A DNA stretch of 64,000 nucleotides from Hymenopus coronatus (GCA_030762935.1 CM060900.1:400181132-400245131); one strand, 5' to 3'. Shown: positions 11,161 through 22,580, numbered from the stretch's first letter. Notes: generated from the sequence alone by a model not told the origin. Numbers and translations: made by a program.

Positions 11161-12809
11161 ACAAACTAGAAACTCAAATCCAATCATGGAAATGTTGTAA
11201 CAATGCCGTTTACTCCATTTAGGAGATACAGGAAATTCTACTAATATGTTAAAAAAAGGTATGAAAACTCAAGCTTTGTTTTAAAAAACCGAGCAAGTTT
11301 AAGAATTTAAATTTTAAGAACAGCCAAAATTTCCATTAATGGGGTTCTAGTGCTAAAGTGAAAGCATGGCAGATATTTAAAGGGTGCACTATTCTGTTAA
11401 ATAAGCATTCAGTTGTGAAATAATATTGCAACCATTAGACCTATCTATCATTTTGGTGAGCGAGAATTGCACAATTTAAAAAAAAAATGGATTGTTTGAG
11501 GTTTCAATGACTTACCTTGAATACACTATTGACTGGTTTTATAACTGAAGTACATCAATAGTAATGGTTGTGAAATAAGAAAATTTAACCTAATTTCTAT
11601 TTATACTAATGCAAATCAACAAATTTTCTTCCTTGACACATCCTCACGCACTTCTAATGAATAATTTTACTGAAGACCTACTTGCAGATTAAGCTCACAG
11701 GAAAATAGCAACTATGCACTTCAGTGTTAATGATGTAGCAGTATTGTTTCTTGTTTTTAATAGCCCCCACATTTTGAGGAACTTTGTAGGAGTATTGTTA
11801 TTTCTTATTCGTGAATAGCTTCACGTTGTGAAGCCAATTTGTAATTGTTATTTGGGTGCCTTTGTTAATCATTGGCCAAAAAATATGCTACTTTCTTATC
11901 AATTTTAATAAGTTGCACGCAACTTCTTCTCTGGACACTTCTCTGCAGATGTGATGTGGGTTGCGTTCTTCTAATTCAGCATTCTGCACAACTGCAAATA
12001 TAAATAAAAATTATATAAATTTCATAGATGGATTGCAAACTAGATGAGAGATTCAATTTGCTGGTGAGATGGATCTTCCAATAAAATTTATTTATCGTTC
12101 ACTCAATGTATCTCCTAGGGTTGAGATGTAACTAAGTGCTCTGTATGTGATTACTCTGTTATGTCAGCTGATGTTACAGTTCTATAAACAAACATCACCT
12201 GATAAGGGAAGAATTCTTAAACATTGCATGCTGTTCCTCCATCTTAAATTTCAGTGTAATTTACTTCAAAACCGTAATGATGGATTAAGGCATGTTTCAT
12301 TGATTTAATACAAGAACATTCTGAAATCATGTTTTCGAAGTCTCAGCTTCTGGAAACACAGGAGGAAAACCACCACAATGAGTCATATACATGACAAGTA
12401 TTGTCACTTATTAAATGTTAACAAAGGTTCAAAAATTGAAAAAGTAATAAATATAAAAAGGCTTTTCCTATAGAAGCTGTCTTCCAAAAATTTAAAAATA
12501 GTTTCAATGTTTTTAAATTGTGAATAGAAAAGCAAATTTCAGAGTTAGTAAACTCTCGCACAACAGGGATGATGATTCAGATGTTTTTGCATAACAGACA
12601 AGAGTGAGAGTGTGCTGCATAATTTCAATATTCCTTTTTATAAACTATCTAAGAGTTCCCAAAATTATTTTTAAATTATAACAATTAATCAAAGGAATTA
12701 CTTTGTTACTGGTAACATTCAGGCAATAAACTTTGCACAATATCATATTATTTTTTAATATTTAGGATGCTCATCATTAGTGGAGTACCATTCATGATAT
12801 TGTGATAAT
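11161..12809. other. AT-rich stretch, nothing recognised
   Basis: No open frame, tRNA-like box or inverted repeat that I can support. Short mirror-like words occur (for example near 11820 and 11910) but are too short to mean anything. Confidence 0.45.
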
Positions 12810-13225
12810 GCTGTCCGTGTATGGGGCCGCTCTCAGATTTGCTCTGGTATGCAACATGGAGTTGGAATGTGAAGCATCACAGTTGGATGCGTAAACAACA
12901 TGGAAGAATGGTGCGATATAATAGGAACTTTCGTTAACACTACTCTCGATGTTTCTCCAAACCTCGGCTTCCAGTATCTTCTGCTGGTTTTCCAGAAAGT
13001 CTGTGATGTCATTTCTAGCTATAAAAGGGGGAAGAATTGCAGTGAGTTATTGTGAATTGTACTGAGTTGTGAGTGATTGGAGTGTTTGCACTCAGTGATG
13101 TGCAAGCCTTAGATGGAGTGCAGCTGTAAACTGTCTTATGTGTTTAGTCGAGTGGACTATTTGCAGCAGTAACTTAAAGACTTTATTTGTAACTAATTGT
13201 TAAATCAATAAAGACATTTGTTACA
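12810..13225 (+). promoter_or_regulatory. LTR-like promoter and polyadenylation module, possible solo LTR
   Basis: A strong TATA box (CTATAAAAGGGGGA, 13020-13033) is followed 185 bp later by AATAAA (about 13208), then TTGTTACA. Upstream (12825-13015) the sequence is richer in GC than its surroundings. This spacing resembles U3-R-U5 of a retrotransposon LTR. Neither end nor a target duplication can be fixed, and no internal region is attached. An unrecognised host promoter is a less likely alternative. Confidence 0.35.
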
Positions 13226-13239
13226 GTATTGTGCCACAT

Positions 13240-13440
13240 CTTGCATTTTCTAGGAATAGCCTCTGAAGACATCTGCATTCTAAATGACTTTTGCATTATT
13301 GCTTAACTGTAAGAGAGAGACAAAATCATATTTCACAAAAAAGATAGATCTCATTTTGGACTTAATCACTTTTGAGATCAGATCAAATCAAAATCAAATC
13401 AAATCCTTATTATTGGTTTGAATTTTCTAATATTTATATT
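13240..13440 (+). repeat. Family R repeat, 3' part
   Basis: TTTTCTAGGAATAGCCTCTG, TTTTGCATTATTGC, AAGAGAGAGACAAAA and GGTTTGAATTTTCTAATATT match the last third of the copy at 2445-3060. A fresh 5' part of the same repeat starts at about 13480, so two copies stand in tandem here. Confidence 0.5.
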
Positions 13441-13479
13441 TTTGTAAATTGAGAAGTTATTAATTTTTTACTTTCTTAA

Positions 13480-13777
13480 CCATATACATAGTAGGTAGAG
13501 AAGGTAATACATTGCACTCAGAATTTTTTTTCCTGATTTCACAAGAAATACATGTTTTGAGGACCCATTAAATGTTAGAATACTGTTTTTGTGCATATAA
13601 CTCAGAAACAAATAATTGGATAAATACCAAATTTGGTATTTTTAATATCTTCCAAAATGAGACATAAATTTTTCAGGAAAATATCCACACCCCCAACTAC
13701 CCCTTAAATGAAACACTTCTCTGAATGTTTGATTTTCTCAAAAATGGTTCTGAAGATTTTGACTCAAATACCATATA
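13480..13777 (+). repeat. Family R repeat, 5' part, interrupted by a Tc1/mariner element
   Basis: ATACATGTTTTGAGGACCCA, TGCATATAACTCAGAAACAA, TTTTTCAGGAAAATATCC, TCTCAAAAATGGTTCTGAAG and ACCATATA repeat the landmarks of 2540-2797. The copy is cut exactly where the element at 13778-15073 begins and resumes after it. Confidence 0.6.
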
Positions 13778-15073
13778 TAGAGTGGTCTGGAAGTTGGCAT
13801 ACCCCCCATCCATAATTTTTTTTATGTTTGATGTATAAGGAAATTTGTTTTTATTTGGTACATTTTGGGAACATTGCTTGCCATGTTCCAATCATTTTTT
13901 TTTTCTGTTGGTAACTTTGGAGTTATAATCAACTATGTATGATATCTTTGAACAGGATTGGTTGCTGTGGTTTGACTTCATGAAAGACATCATACTGGTG
14001 ACACCATTGAAAGTGTTAAAAGGAAATTTAGAGACCACTTTGACATTAATCCATCAAGAAAAGCAGCGATATTGGAGTGAGAAAAACTTGCATTTTCTAC
14101 GGACAGTGTAAAAGAACTTCCCCGAGGCTGTCAGCAGAGGGAAATATGCCATGAAGTGGAAGCATCAGTGCAGCAATCTCCTTTAGAATCAATATGTAAA
14201 AGGTCTGTGGAGCTTGGCATTCTCAGACCTCCATGATGGCTCATATGAAACAAGATTTGAAATTGCAGGTTTACCATCCAATGCATGTGGATGAACTGAG
14301 CGACGCTTGCAATGATGTGACAAAAGTATGCAGAACTCTCCTTAATGCATTCCATTCCCAACAAGCCTGGTGCAGTCCTCTTCACAGACGAGTATGCTAT
14401 CAACTATAGTATGCATTCTCAGAATGCTGTCATGTGGTGTAAGGAAAACCCCTGTTTGTATGAAGAGCTGGAGAGAAACGTACCGCACGTAATGTTGTGG
14501 GCTGGACTAAGTGCAACACACATTTTTGGGCCTTTTTTCTTCGAAGACAATGTTAATGGACATTCTTACCAGGAGATGCTTAATGGGTGGTTGGTACCAC
14601 AACTCCAAGAAAATCGTATCGAAGACACTGTTGTCCTGCAACAGGATGAATCACCAGTATTTTTCGCTATTCACATGCACAATTGCCTGAATAAGATCTT
14701 TCCTGACCATTAGTTTGGAAGAGGTTCTGCATCTTCACCAGCTCCCTTTGCCTAGCCTCCAAGAAGTCCCGATCTGACAACACAAGACGATACTCTCTGG
14801 GGTTTCATAAAGCAACACTTGATATCATACAATGCAATAGTTATGAGCAGCTGTAGAACATGCCTTCATGCTTGTGACTCTTGAGTATCTCCGCGAAATA
14901 TCTGCAAGAACATGTCCCAGAATTCAATGTATTATGATATGGATGGTGTTCATACTAATGTTTATGACTCTTAAGACTTCAACGTAACTGTATTTAACAA
15001 ACATTCAACCATAACTAACATAATGTGGAAAATAAAGTGGGGGGGGGCGTATGCCAACTTCTAGACCAACCTG
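13778..15073 (+). mobile_element. Tc1/mariner-superfamily element inserted in family R, TA duplication
   Basis: The ends form terminal inverted repeats (left TGGTCTGGAAGTTGGCATAC, right complement TGGTCTAGAAGTTGGCATAC) and are flanked by TA (13776-13777 and 15074-15075). The flanking sequence joins to a family R sequence: the copy at 2793 reads TCATATTAAAAATATTCAC, and here ACCATA and TATTAAAGATATTTAC flank the element. That empty-site comparison fixes both borders. Length is 1296 bp. Confidence 0.8.
13970..14950 (+). pseudogene. Transposase of the 13778-15073 element, degraded
   Basis: The N-terminal HTH is readable as TGDTIESVKRKFRDHFDINP (about 13997), followed by a stop near 14077. The core is open from 14345 to 14713: FTDEYAINYS (first catalytic Asp), WCKENPCLYEE, VMLWAGLSATHIFGPFFFED, NGWLVPQLQENRIEDTVVLQ, then QDESP (second catalytic Asp). 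After 14713 a frameshift separates the last block, where WGFIKQHL is readable (about 14800). The third catalytic residue falls in the scrambled part. The fragment belongs with the other DUF4817-type transposases in this window. Confidence 0.75.
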
Positions 15074-15330
15074 TATTAAAGATATTTACGCCAGTAATTA
15101 AATATATGCATATTTTGAATTTTCTTGAAGTCCACTTCATTCAGAAGAAATTTTGTATAATCTTGAATAACTGATATATGTTAAGCAATGGACATAACCT
15201 ACTGCATAAAAAATGCAGATCTCTTTAAAAAACACAATTTATTTAAAAAAGAAAAAACTTTTTGTGATAAAAGCCATTTCTGTGATATTCATTATTAATG
15301 GTTTGGATTGTTCAATACTTTGTGATTCTT
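15074..15330 (+). repeat. Family R repeat, 3' part after the insertion
   Basis: TATTAAAGATATTTACGCC, TTTGAATTTTCTTGAAGTC, AAAAATGCAGATCTCTTTAA and ATGGTTTGGATTGTTCAATA continue the copy that was cut at 13777. A further weak match to the middle of the repeat lies at about 15590-15700. Confidence 0.55.
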
Positions 15331-17036
15331 TAAAAACCTGTCTATTTTCAGTTGTTTCAAGTGATTTCATGGAAGGAATATGGAATTTTAAGGCTAGCAT
15401 ATAGCATCCAGTTCTTAAATATTTGACCATCTCTGTTACCTTTTACCCTTAACAAAATTTATAATGTACCTACTTCTGCAAAGGTTTACATTACAATAAA
15501 GTAGTTAGAAAAATAAGCTTTGGTAAGACTAGTTTGCCAAGGGTAGAAACTCATGTGGATGAACAGAATTTTTTCCCCTGTTTTCATGCAAAATGACTGA
15601 AATTTCAAATTTGCCATGCAGTAACCATCTCTTAAAAAATTTTCCTATGACTTAAAGCCTACCACATTCCCCCAATCCCCTTTTAATGACAAGGAAATAC
15701 ATAACAAAAGCATGCATACAAATACTTAAATCTAGGTCCCTGTTCTGCTGAAATGTCATGTTTTAATCCATAAGACATCTCCGTTGCTAATGTGTACATT
15801 AATCCTTGCAGTGTGTCCCAAATTATAAAAATATATATATTTATTAGGTCAATCTTATGCACTTTGTGACATTTTCCATTTTGGGAAAACATTTATTTTT
15901 CAATTTTACATAGGATTTTCTTGCCTTTTAAGTTTTTTTTTTTAATCATTTTCTGCATTTTCTTTGAGAATATAAACATTTTTTTTATATTATAGGCATA
16001 TCTTTTAATTTCAAATAGTAGAAATGTCATAACTGCCACTATCACCATTATAAAGCAGATAAAAGAATAAGCTTTTGTAATAATAGTTTGCTCAAGAATG
16101 CCCAGAAAAGTCATGTGAATGTAACACAACAGATTTTTAATATTCTAGGAACTTTAGAAAAAAACTAGATATTTTAGTGTCTCACACATACAATCTAAAT
16201 AAATTAGAGAACATGTGAAACATTTCAATGGATATGAACAAATCCAGTTAGATGTTAATGACATTCAATGGATGAAAAAGACACCCTTGCTCATGCAGAG
16301 AGAAAATCTTTGTGGAGAGTGATAGGCATTAATGAAACTTAGGTAAGGATAAAAAAAAAAGAGAGAAAAAAAAAACAAAAAAAAAAAAAAACAGTGCAAC
16401 CAATGGGTGCAGCTTAGACATAAATTAAAGAGTAATTGAAAAACAAAATATACATACCATTTCAAGTTTTCTTTCTTGAACTGATAGAAATCTATATAAT
16501 CATATTTAAGAGAATCTCTCTGTACTTTGTAAATGTTTCTTCCGTGTTGATGAACCATTATAAACATGGCATTGCGCTTTCAGCCTTCTCTCTATTACTT
16601 TGAGTCACTTACTGGGCAGTCTCAAGAAATATGGAGATGCATTGGTTGTCAATGAAACAAAGCTATGATTTATTCATATACAATTCAAGATGCATCTTGT
16701 TCACAGATTCACTCCATGATCCATTTTGGGGCAGGTTACACTGCTGGGATGAAGTGTTTTAATTCATTTACAAGCAAAATGCATCTCAAGATTTGCAAGA
16801 TGGAAAATGCATCTCAGGTTTATTCATATCAACCATTGAATATGCTGGCTAGCAATAATGGTTGAGTTTACCTCTAATGAGGTTGTGCTGAATAGGAAGC
16901 TAAAACTAAATGTAAATATAACACTGGTGGTTGATTTGTAGAACATACTTTATATGCTTTCTTATTATTTGTATAATTTGGCGTAATAATAAAAATAAAG
17001 CAATCAGCTATACTTAATATTTTGCAAACACTTATA
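15331..17036. other. AT-rich stretch with an A-run, no gene
   Basis: Apart from the weak family R match at 15590-15700 and an A-rich low-complexity run at 16349-16393, I see nothing. The minus-strand open frames here are low-complexity translations of T-rich DNA. Confidence 0.5.
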
Positions 17037-17212
17037 CAGCTGTGGACACAAAAAATGAGTCATCCCCAGATTCCATAAGTCGATCGAAGAGCTTTGTGTA
17101 TCTTAGTATAAGCTGTGTTTGCAATGCACATGAAAGAACTTTACAATGATCTTTGACTAACAGCGCAATGGTTAACTTATGAGTACTGTAAACAGATCAC
17201 AAAACAACATTA

Positions 17213-17285
17213 TGGTGGTCGAGAGGTTAAGAAGGTCTTGCCTCCACTCCTAAGTTCCTAGGTTCAAATCTCATGCTGCTTGTCA
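17213..17285 (+). repeat. tRNA-like segment inside the left end of the Tc1-like element
   Basis: GGTGGTCGAGAGGTTAAGAA looks like an A box with the D loop of a class II tRNA (Ser/Leu type), and CTAGGTTCAAATCTCATG is a good B box 45 bp later. The acceptor ends do not pair, so a working tRNA gene is unlikely. The other end of the same element (complement of 18340-18420) has a weaker similar block. Confidence 0.4.
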
Positions 17286-17629
17286 TTTTTTTATGTTTAG
17301 TAATTTTATGACCGGATATCTAGAACATAATATTATGCACATGAAAATGTAATTGTACTAACACTTTTGTTAAATAACTAAAAACAATGCATGTAAATAA
17401 ACTGTTATCTTGTAAAACTAATACACAAAAATAAACATAATTAATATAGTGTGTATGAACCCTCAGCCTATATAACTGCCCTCAGTCTTTGGGGCATAGA
17501 CAAAATTAAATACTTGCATTAATGTAGACAAGAAGCTACAAGATCCCAGGCTTCCCATAAGGCATCTTTTTCCTTCGCTCATCTACAGGTAAATTGGAGC
17601 ACAGCTTCCCTTTCACCTCAATTCACACA

Positions 17630-18069
17630 TTCTCAATAGGGTTCAAATCTGGTGCACCGGGAGGCCAATCTATCACTCTGATATCCTACCTCTCTGAAAA
17701 CTAATTTGAAAGCTTTCAAGATGTGTAGACAGGATGATTATACTGCACAAATTCAACAATTCCATTAGGATATCTCATCCTCACGGGGGGAATCAAAATA
17801 TTTTCAAGTATTACCATGTACTGCACACTGTTCAGTGTGTTGTTAAGCTGCCACAGCACACCTAGACTGTCCCTTGATATCCAGTCCCAACACGATACAT
17901 GATGGAATTGTGAAGCCATATATTTTGCATCATATCGGAACCCCTTTGAATGATAGACAATCCCCTTTCCTTTATGTGTGGAAGAAAATGTCACCTCGTC
18001 TGAGGATATCACATTATTACAAAGTTCCTGCCTCCTCCCAAAAAATAATCTACCCAAAATTAGATTCAT
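17630..18069 (-). pseudogene. Tc1-like transposase, degraded
   Basis: On the minus strand from 18069 the frame reads ISSDEVTFSSTHKGKGIVYH (DEVTF has the first catalytic Asp), then a Trp-rich block CWDWISRDSLGVLWQLNNTL, NSVQYMVILENILIPPVRM, YPNGIVEFVQYNHPVYTS (QYNHP where QDN-H carries the second Asp, lost here). Below 17716 the frame shifts, and WPP-type and NPIE-type blocks can be followed in pieces (CTRFEPY near 17650). Only the central catalytic part is intact over about 117 codons. The N-terminal paired-like domain is not recognisable. Confidence 0.7.
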
Positions 18070-18710
18070 AAAAATGTTTCAAAGCACCAGATTTCTTAAC
18101 AACACTTTTAGTATTTTACATTGAGAGAGAACTATTCATGCCTGATATGTTTGTGCAACATTCTGCTCACCAAATGCTTTTGTGTGCAGCGTATCGCTGT
18201 GCAGTAATATATACCCTTAAAAAAGCATCATAGTAACTATCATATTAATAACTGCACCGAATGTTGTATAAAATAACTAAGTCTGAAATAAATGGCCACT
18301 ATGTGTTGATTCATCATCATTAAGAGAAGGAAAACAATGTTTGCTACATGCAAGAAGTGAACCTGCCACCCTCACCAGAGGAGTAACCTATATTTTGCCA
18401 CAGAGCTACAGTAAACACACTTGGAAGGTGTCAGGTTTAGTAATGCTGTACAATATAAACTGTATCATCTTTTGTGTCACTAATATTTTTAGTTAATATT
18501 AATAGTTTGTGTTAAAGAAGCCTTAGTTGTGTATTTGATTATGATTATTGATCATGTGGGTTAGTAATATTAAGATTTGGAACTTATGACAACTTGTTGC
18601 TGCCGCTACACAGCTGTATCATGGATGATGTACACAAGGTGCTGTGGCATGTAGGACTTAGACAAATTTGGTATTCCAGACATGACTCATTTTTTCTGTC
18701 GGCGGTTGTA

Positions 18711-19984
18711 CCTACATTATTTTGGCATCCCTTACTCACTGTACAGTTTATGTGAAATAGTTAATATTATTTGCTTTAAAATATGTACTCCTGAGTAAAA
18801 CAGCTTCTACATGACTAATTAACACTCTTTCTGCACTTTTTGATAATAACTACCACTTTTACGTTTCTAAGGTTTTACCACCTACACAAGTAAGTGCTAC
18901 TTGCTGCATATCCAGATATAAACTAGGGCACTTGCTGAAGCTTGGCATCATCTACTCTTAACATTTTAAAAGCTGACCCTACCACACTATGGGTGCTACC
19001 ATTGGCTACAGTTTGTGACATTGAAATTTTATTCGCAGTTCCTCACACCAACTACACACTACAAGGACAAACTGTCTGTTGGAAAGTTTTAAGTAATTTC
19101 CTGGCTTCTTAAAACCTTAACAAAGGGACTTTGGCTCCACTCATAAAGCAATGCTAAGTCCCATGCACAAAAATGTATGTACAACAGGTTCCCCTTTTCT
19201 ATGCATTGAAAGTTAAACAGAACAAAGATTACAATATTACTATTATATGGGTGTGAATACTACTACTGCTACTTATTATTGTTATTATTATTGTTGTTAT
19301 CTTTGTCTTCATACCAAACATGATATACTTAATTGGAGTAATATAGATTTCATATAGAAGTTTATTACATTGCAATTAAAAGGGCTGAGGTGTGTATAAG
19401 TTGCCACTTCAAACAACATACTTCACTGAACAACTATCTATGTTAAAAGTAGTTTACAAAATATATCACTTGTAATGGACATTCCAAAAATATGTAGAAA
19501 AATTCAAGCTTATTGGTCGCCTCATGAAAAAAAAATCCTTCACCGGTAGTAAAGGGGCTTAAGAAGCCATGTTAAAGGGATTGGTAAATGCATATTAGCT
19601 CCAGAACTAATACGAGCTTGTAAGTAATTGTCATAAACTTAGCTAGAAAGAAAACCCAAATTCAAAATGAAACTACTATGAAATAAAAGGATTTCTTATA
19701 ATGTTGTGAGGGAAATGTTCACGGGTTAAAGTAACACACTAAAGTTGATAAATTTGATTGCTAGCAGAATAATGAAGTATTTACTTTCATTGCAAATATC
19801 TCAAATGCTGATTCCATGACCTTGGCAGAAATAATGTATCCTTATCGTGAATTTATTCCCAAGCTGGAGAATATCTCTATTAGGCTTCATTTCTGTTTCG
19901 TTTGCCCAAAATCTGAAAGGTTCAGTATCAAGTACTTTTTAAGGTGAATGACTCTGGACTCAGTTTGTATCATCTATTGCATAC
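18711..19984. other. No gene recognised; simple repeat at 19250-19302
   Basis: The only structure is an ACT/ATT-type triplet-rich tract at 19250-19302. No Drp1 N-terminal exon with a P-loop was found here. Confidence 0.45.
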
Positions 19985-19986
19985 TA

Positions 19987-20402
19987 TGGCTGGCTTCTGG
20001 TTGCTGCCGTGTCATCATAATGATCTTTTGTTGAGACTGTCTTCAGGGCTACACAGTGCTGTATGCAGCTGATTTCACCCTTTTATATTAGAGGACCCAA
20101 GAATTCCATTCATGTCATTTGTCTACATGACACAACCCTGTTCTGTGATTGGCCAGTTGTTCAGGGCTGTCCTCTCGTTTTTTTAATGGCTCCATGCCTT
20201 GGAGTTGGGCAACCATCCTGGCATGATGCTCTTCATTGTTGATTGGCTCCTTGTGTTTGCCAGTGGGGGAGTTGCTGCAAAACTTGTCCTCCTGTGACTA
20301 TCAGCCCCATATGGCGCTGTGTAGCCCTGTAAACATTATCAACAAGAGGTTAAAATGTTGACCAAAGATTACGATGATGCGGCAGCAACCAGAAGCCAAC
20401 CA
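19987..20402. mobile_element. TA-flanked MITE with ~75-bp inverted repeats, just upstream of a Drp1 exon
   Basis: Left end TGGCTGGCTTCTGGTTGCTG and the complement of the right end TGGTTGGCTTCTGGTTGCTG match, then continue with ATCAT-AT-ATCTTTTG and, further in, CAGGGCTACACAG on both arms. TA flanks both ends (19985-19986, 20403-20404), as expected for a Tc1/mariner-type MITE. At 416 bp it has no coding capacity. It ends 149 bp before the exon at 20552. Confidence 0.75.
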
Positions 20403-20551
20403 TATTAAGCTCGACATTGGCAGCAGAGACCTATGAGAACAAATGTATCATTTATTGTTCTATTTACTATTTGTTATCAGTTGACATGTTGAGTCTGCTG
20501 CTAATTTCTTAAGTGTATGTATATATACGTGAGTATATGAATTTGTTCTAG

Positions 20552-20760
20552 GTACATTGGAGTTGGAGGAATGGGGAAAATTCTTGCACACAAAAGATAA
20601 AATATTTAGAGACTTCAATGAAATCAAGAGTGAAATTGAAAAGGAAACTGATCGAATGGCAGGAGAAAACAAAGGAATAAGCCCAGAACCTATCAATTTA
20701 AAAATATTTTCATCAAAAGTTGTAAATCTGACATTAGTAGATTTACCTGGACTTACAAAG
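20552..20760 (+). CDS. Drp1: Dynamin-related protein 1 (Drp1), GTPase-domain exon
   Basis: This is the first Drp1 exon in the window. Drp1 is the dynamin-family GTPase that assembles on mitochondria and peroxisomes and drives their division. After an acceptor (TTCTAG) the exon contributes two bases of a split codon, then [18 protein letters not shown], an acidic helix, [16 protein letters not shown] and [18 protein letters not shown] is the G3 motif that binds the nucleotide and magnesium. It ends on a codon boundary before GTATGG. The P-loop (G1) and switch I (G2) must lie on exon(s) upstream of the window or unrecognised in it. Orthology rests on match to insect and vertebrate Drp1, not to classical dynamin, since the LEEWG(K/R)FLHTK segment is Drp1-specific. 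Confidence 0.96.
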
Positions 20761-21369
20761 GTATGGTGAAAGTTGCTTTATTTTTGGAATTATATTATAT
20801 GACAGCAACATAAGCATTAATGTTAAACGCAAGTGATGACTTAATCTTGAAGGAGTAAAGAAGTAGTGACATTGAAAAATATCATCACCATATCAAACTT
20901 AACTTCTCCATCAGTGACAGGTCAACTCAATACTGCCAATAAGTGGATGTCAGAAAATCCACATTTTGTTTTTCTTCTAAAAACCGCACACTTTTTTTTC
21001 CATTTCTACATGGTGTTACATACAATTAAATCCAAAGTAAACAAAGACATAAAAATACACAAAGTAATAAAATACTATATACAATGAACTGTTAACAACT
21101 AACACCATTTATATTACAAAATCATTAAACAGTCGAGTAAGAGGAGTTAAAGTATTACTGTTGACTTATTAAAAGCAATACATTTTGTAGTTTTAATTTA
21201 ATACTATTTATAGGATTATTTACAAAGATATTCATCAAAAATGCAGAAAGATTTACCAATCAAAAACTGTTTTTAAAATTGTTTAAATTTATTACAATTA
21301 TTGTGATATTTCTTTATTTCTTCTGACAGTGCAATATAAAATGTTATTCCAGTAAAACCAGGCTATTTT
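20761..21369. other. Intron 1 of Drp1, proximal part, nothing recognised
   Basis: AT-rich intron sequence without coding pattern. Text similar to the downstream end of a LINE may begin at about 21100 but is not supportable. Confidence 0.4.
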
Positions 21370-22090
21370 TTATATAAGTGTAATCTGGCTAAGATTTGCA
21401 TATTCATTTTTATGTCTTGTGTTATAACTGTGGACATCAGAATTAATTTCTAATGTGGATTTATACTTATTAATATGCATAATGGTTTTGTAGATATGTA
21501 AACTTGGTAAAGTTAATATATTTAGTTGCCCAGAGGTATTTTTACATGGCTCATTAAATTTTAATTTGCCTAAGTATTGAATTGCCCTTGTTTTGTAGAA
21601 TAAATATTTTGCCAAAATTTATATTAGATGTGGTGCCCTATAGTTCAACAATGTATGGAGTGTGTGAATGAATGAGAGAATAGTATATAGCTCTTGCTGC
21701 TTTTGTTGGTACATACTTTATTAAGTATTTTGAGAACAAACAAGTTTTTACTTACTATTGATCCCAGTTTCTGTACATGTCCAGCATAGGTAAGTGATTT
21801 ACAGAATTAGCACTGTTGAATTGTGGTTGATAGTCATCTGTAATGATGACTATTTTTAAATCCACAGGTAATTAATTTGCATTTGGCTGCATTCACATAC
21901 AGATTAAGGCTGCTAAAGTACTTAACTATTGTATTTACAGTATTGTATTTACAGTATCATTGATTGATCTACTCAGTGTATACAAGTTATTGTTGTTGAA
22001 TGAAATGGCTGTATCTTCAGCTTATTGAACTAAGCTAGTATTTTCAGACATAAGTTGATTTATATCTTGAATATATAGGATAAATATATA
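21370..22090 (-). pseudogene. LINE reverse transcriptase C-terminal fragment
   Basis: On the minus strand, an AEDTAISFNN block (about 22020) stands in the position of the RT catalytic (F/Y)ADDT motif. It is followed by VKYFSSLNLYVNAAKCKLIT (about 21900), SLTYAGH (about 21800), and in the open frame 21370-21615 by RAIQYLGKLKFNEPCKN, ILTLPSLHIYKTIMHINKYK and YNTRHKNEYA. YNTR-K with a preceding LTLPSLYIYE-like segment is the usual C terminus of CR1/Jockey-like elements. Frameshifts are visible between blocks. It is antisense to Drp1. Confidence 0.6.
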
Positions 22091-22578
22091 ATCTTTAGGT
22101 GAGGGATTGAAATTTTTTTCTTCTAAGTTAATGCTTTGCAGTACAGAAAATTGTATTGATCAGTATGACAGAAGTAGGGCAAAGTTAGTTTATAATGAAG
22201 TTAAACAAGGAAAGCACTAAGAGCCAAATGAGGATAGAGATAATTTTAAACCAGTTAGTATTATTGTGAAAACTAAGACTTTTAGGGAGAAATTTAGACT
22301 GATAAAATTGCCCTCATTTGTCAAGGGAAACTGTAGGGAGAAAAGGATGATAAATGTAAAACAAGGGAAATGTGTAATGGGAGTGTGTAGGAAATTACTT
22401 ATGCAAAGTGAGGAGCAAATGGTTGAGGAAAATAAACAGCACTATCAAGATGGTTAAAACACATTAAGTATTAGATTTAACAGAATTAAATGGGAGGAAT
22501 AGCTAGACAACAAAAATGTTTGAGCTTAAAGGTCCCAGATAATTCTGCAACCCAGTGTACTGATTTGTATATTCATTA
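22091..22578. other. Intron sequence with a purine-rich patch, nothing recognised
   Basis: 22160-22450 is AG-rich on the plus strand with a 63-codon Lys-rich open frame that has no recognisable domain. It may be the remnant of an unidentified element. Confidence 0.35.
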
Positions 22579-22580
22579 TA

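Larger units (their letters stand above)
17037..18708 (-). mobile_element. Tc1-like transposon, full length, TA duplication
   Basis: The ends align base for base as inverted repeats: left CAGCTGTGGACACAAAAAAT then GAGTCAT; right complement CAACCGCCGACAGAAAAAAT then GAGTCAT. TA flanks both ends (17035-17036 and 18709-18710). The 1672-bp length is normal for Tc1 elements. The transposase is on the minus strand. Another copy of its right-hand 450 bp lies at 38622-39070 in the opposite orientation. Confidence 0.8.

Noticed and set aside
16349..16393. Poly(A) tail of a retrogene
   Set aside because: No reading frame or gene-like sequence precedes it on either strand.
17213..17285. Possible tRNA-Ser/Leu gene
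   Set aside because: Acceptor ends do not pair, and it lies inside the Tc1 element.
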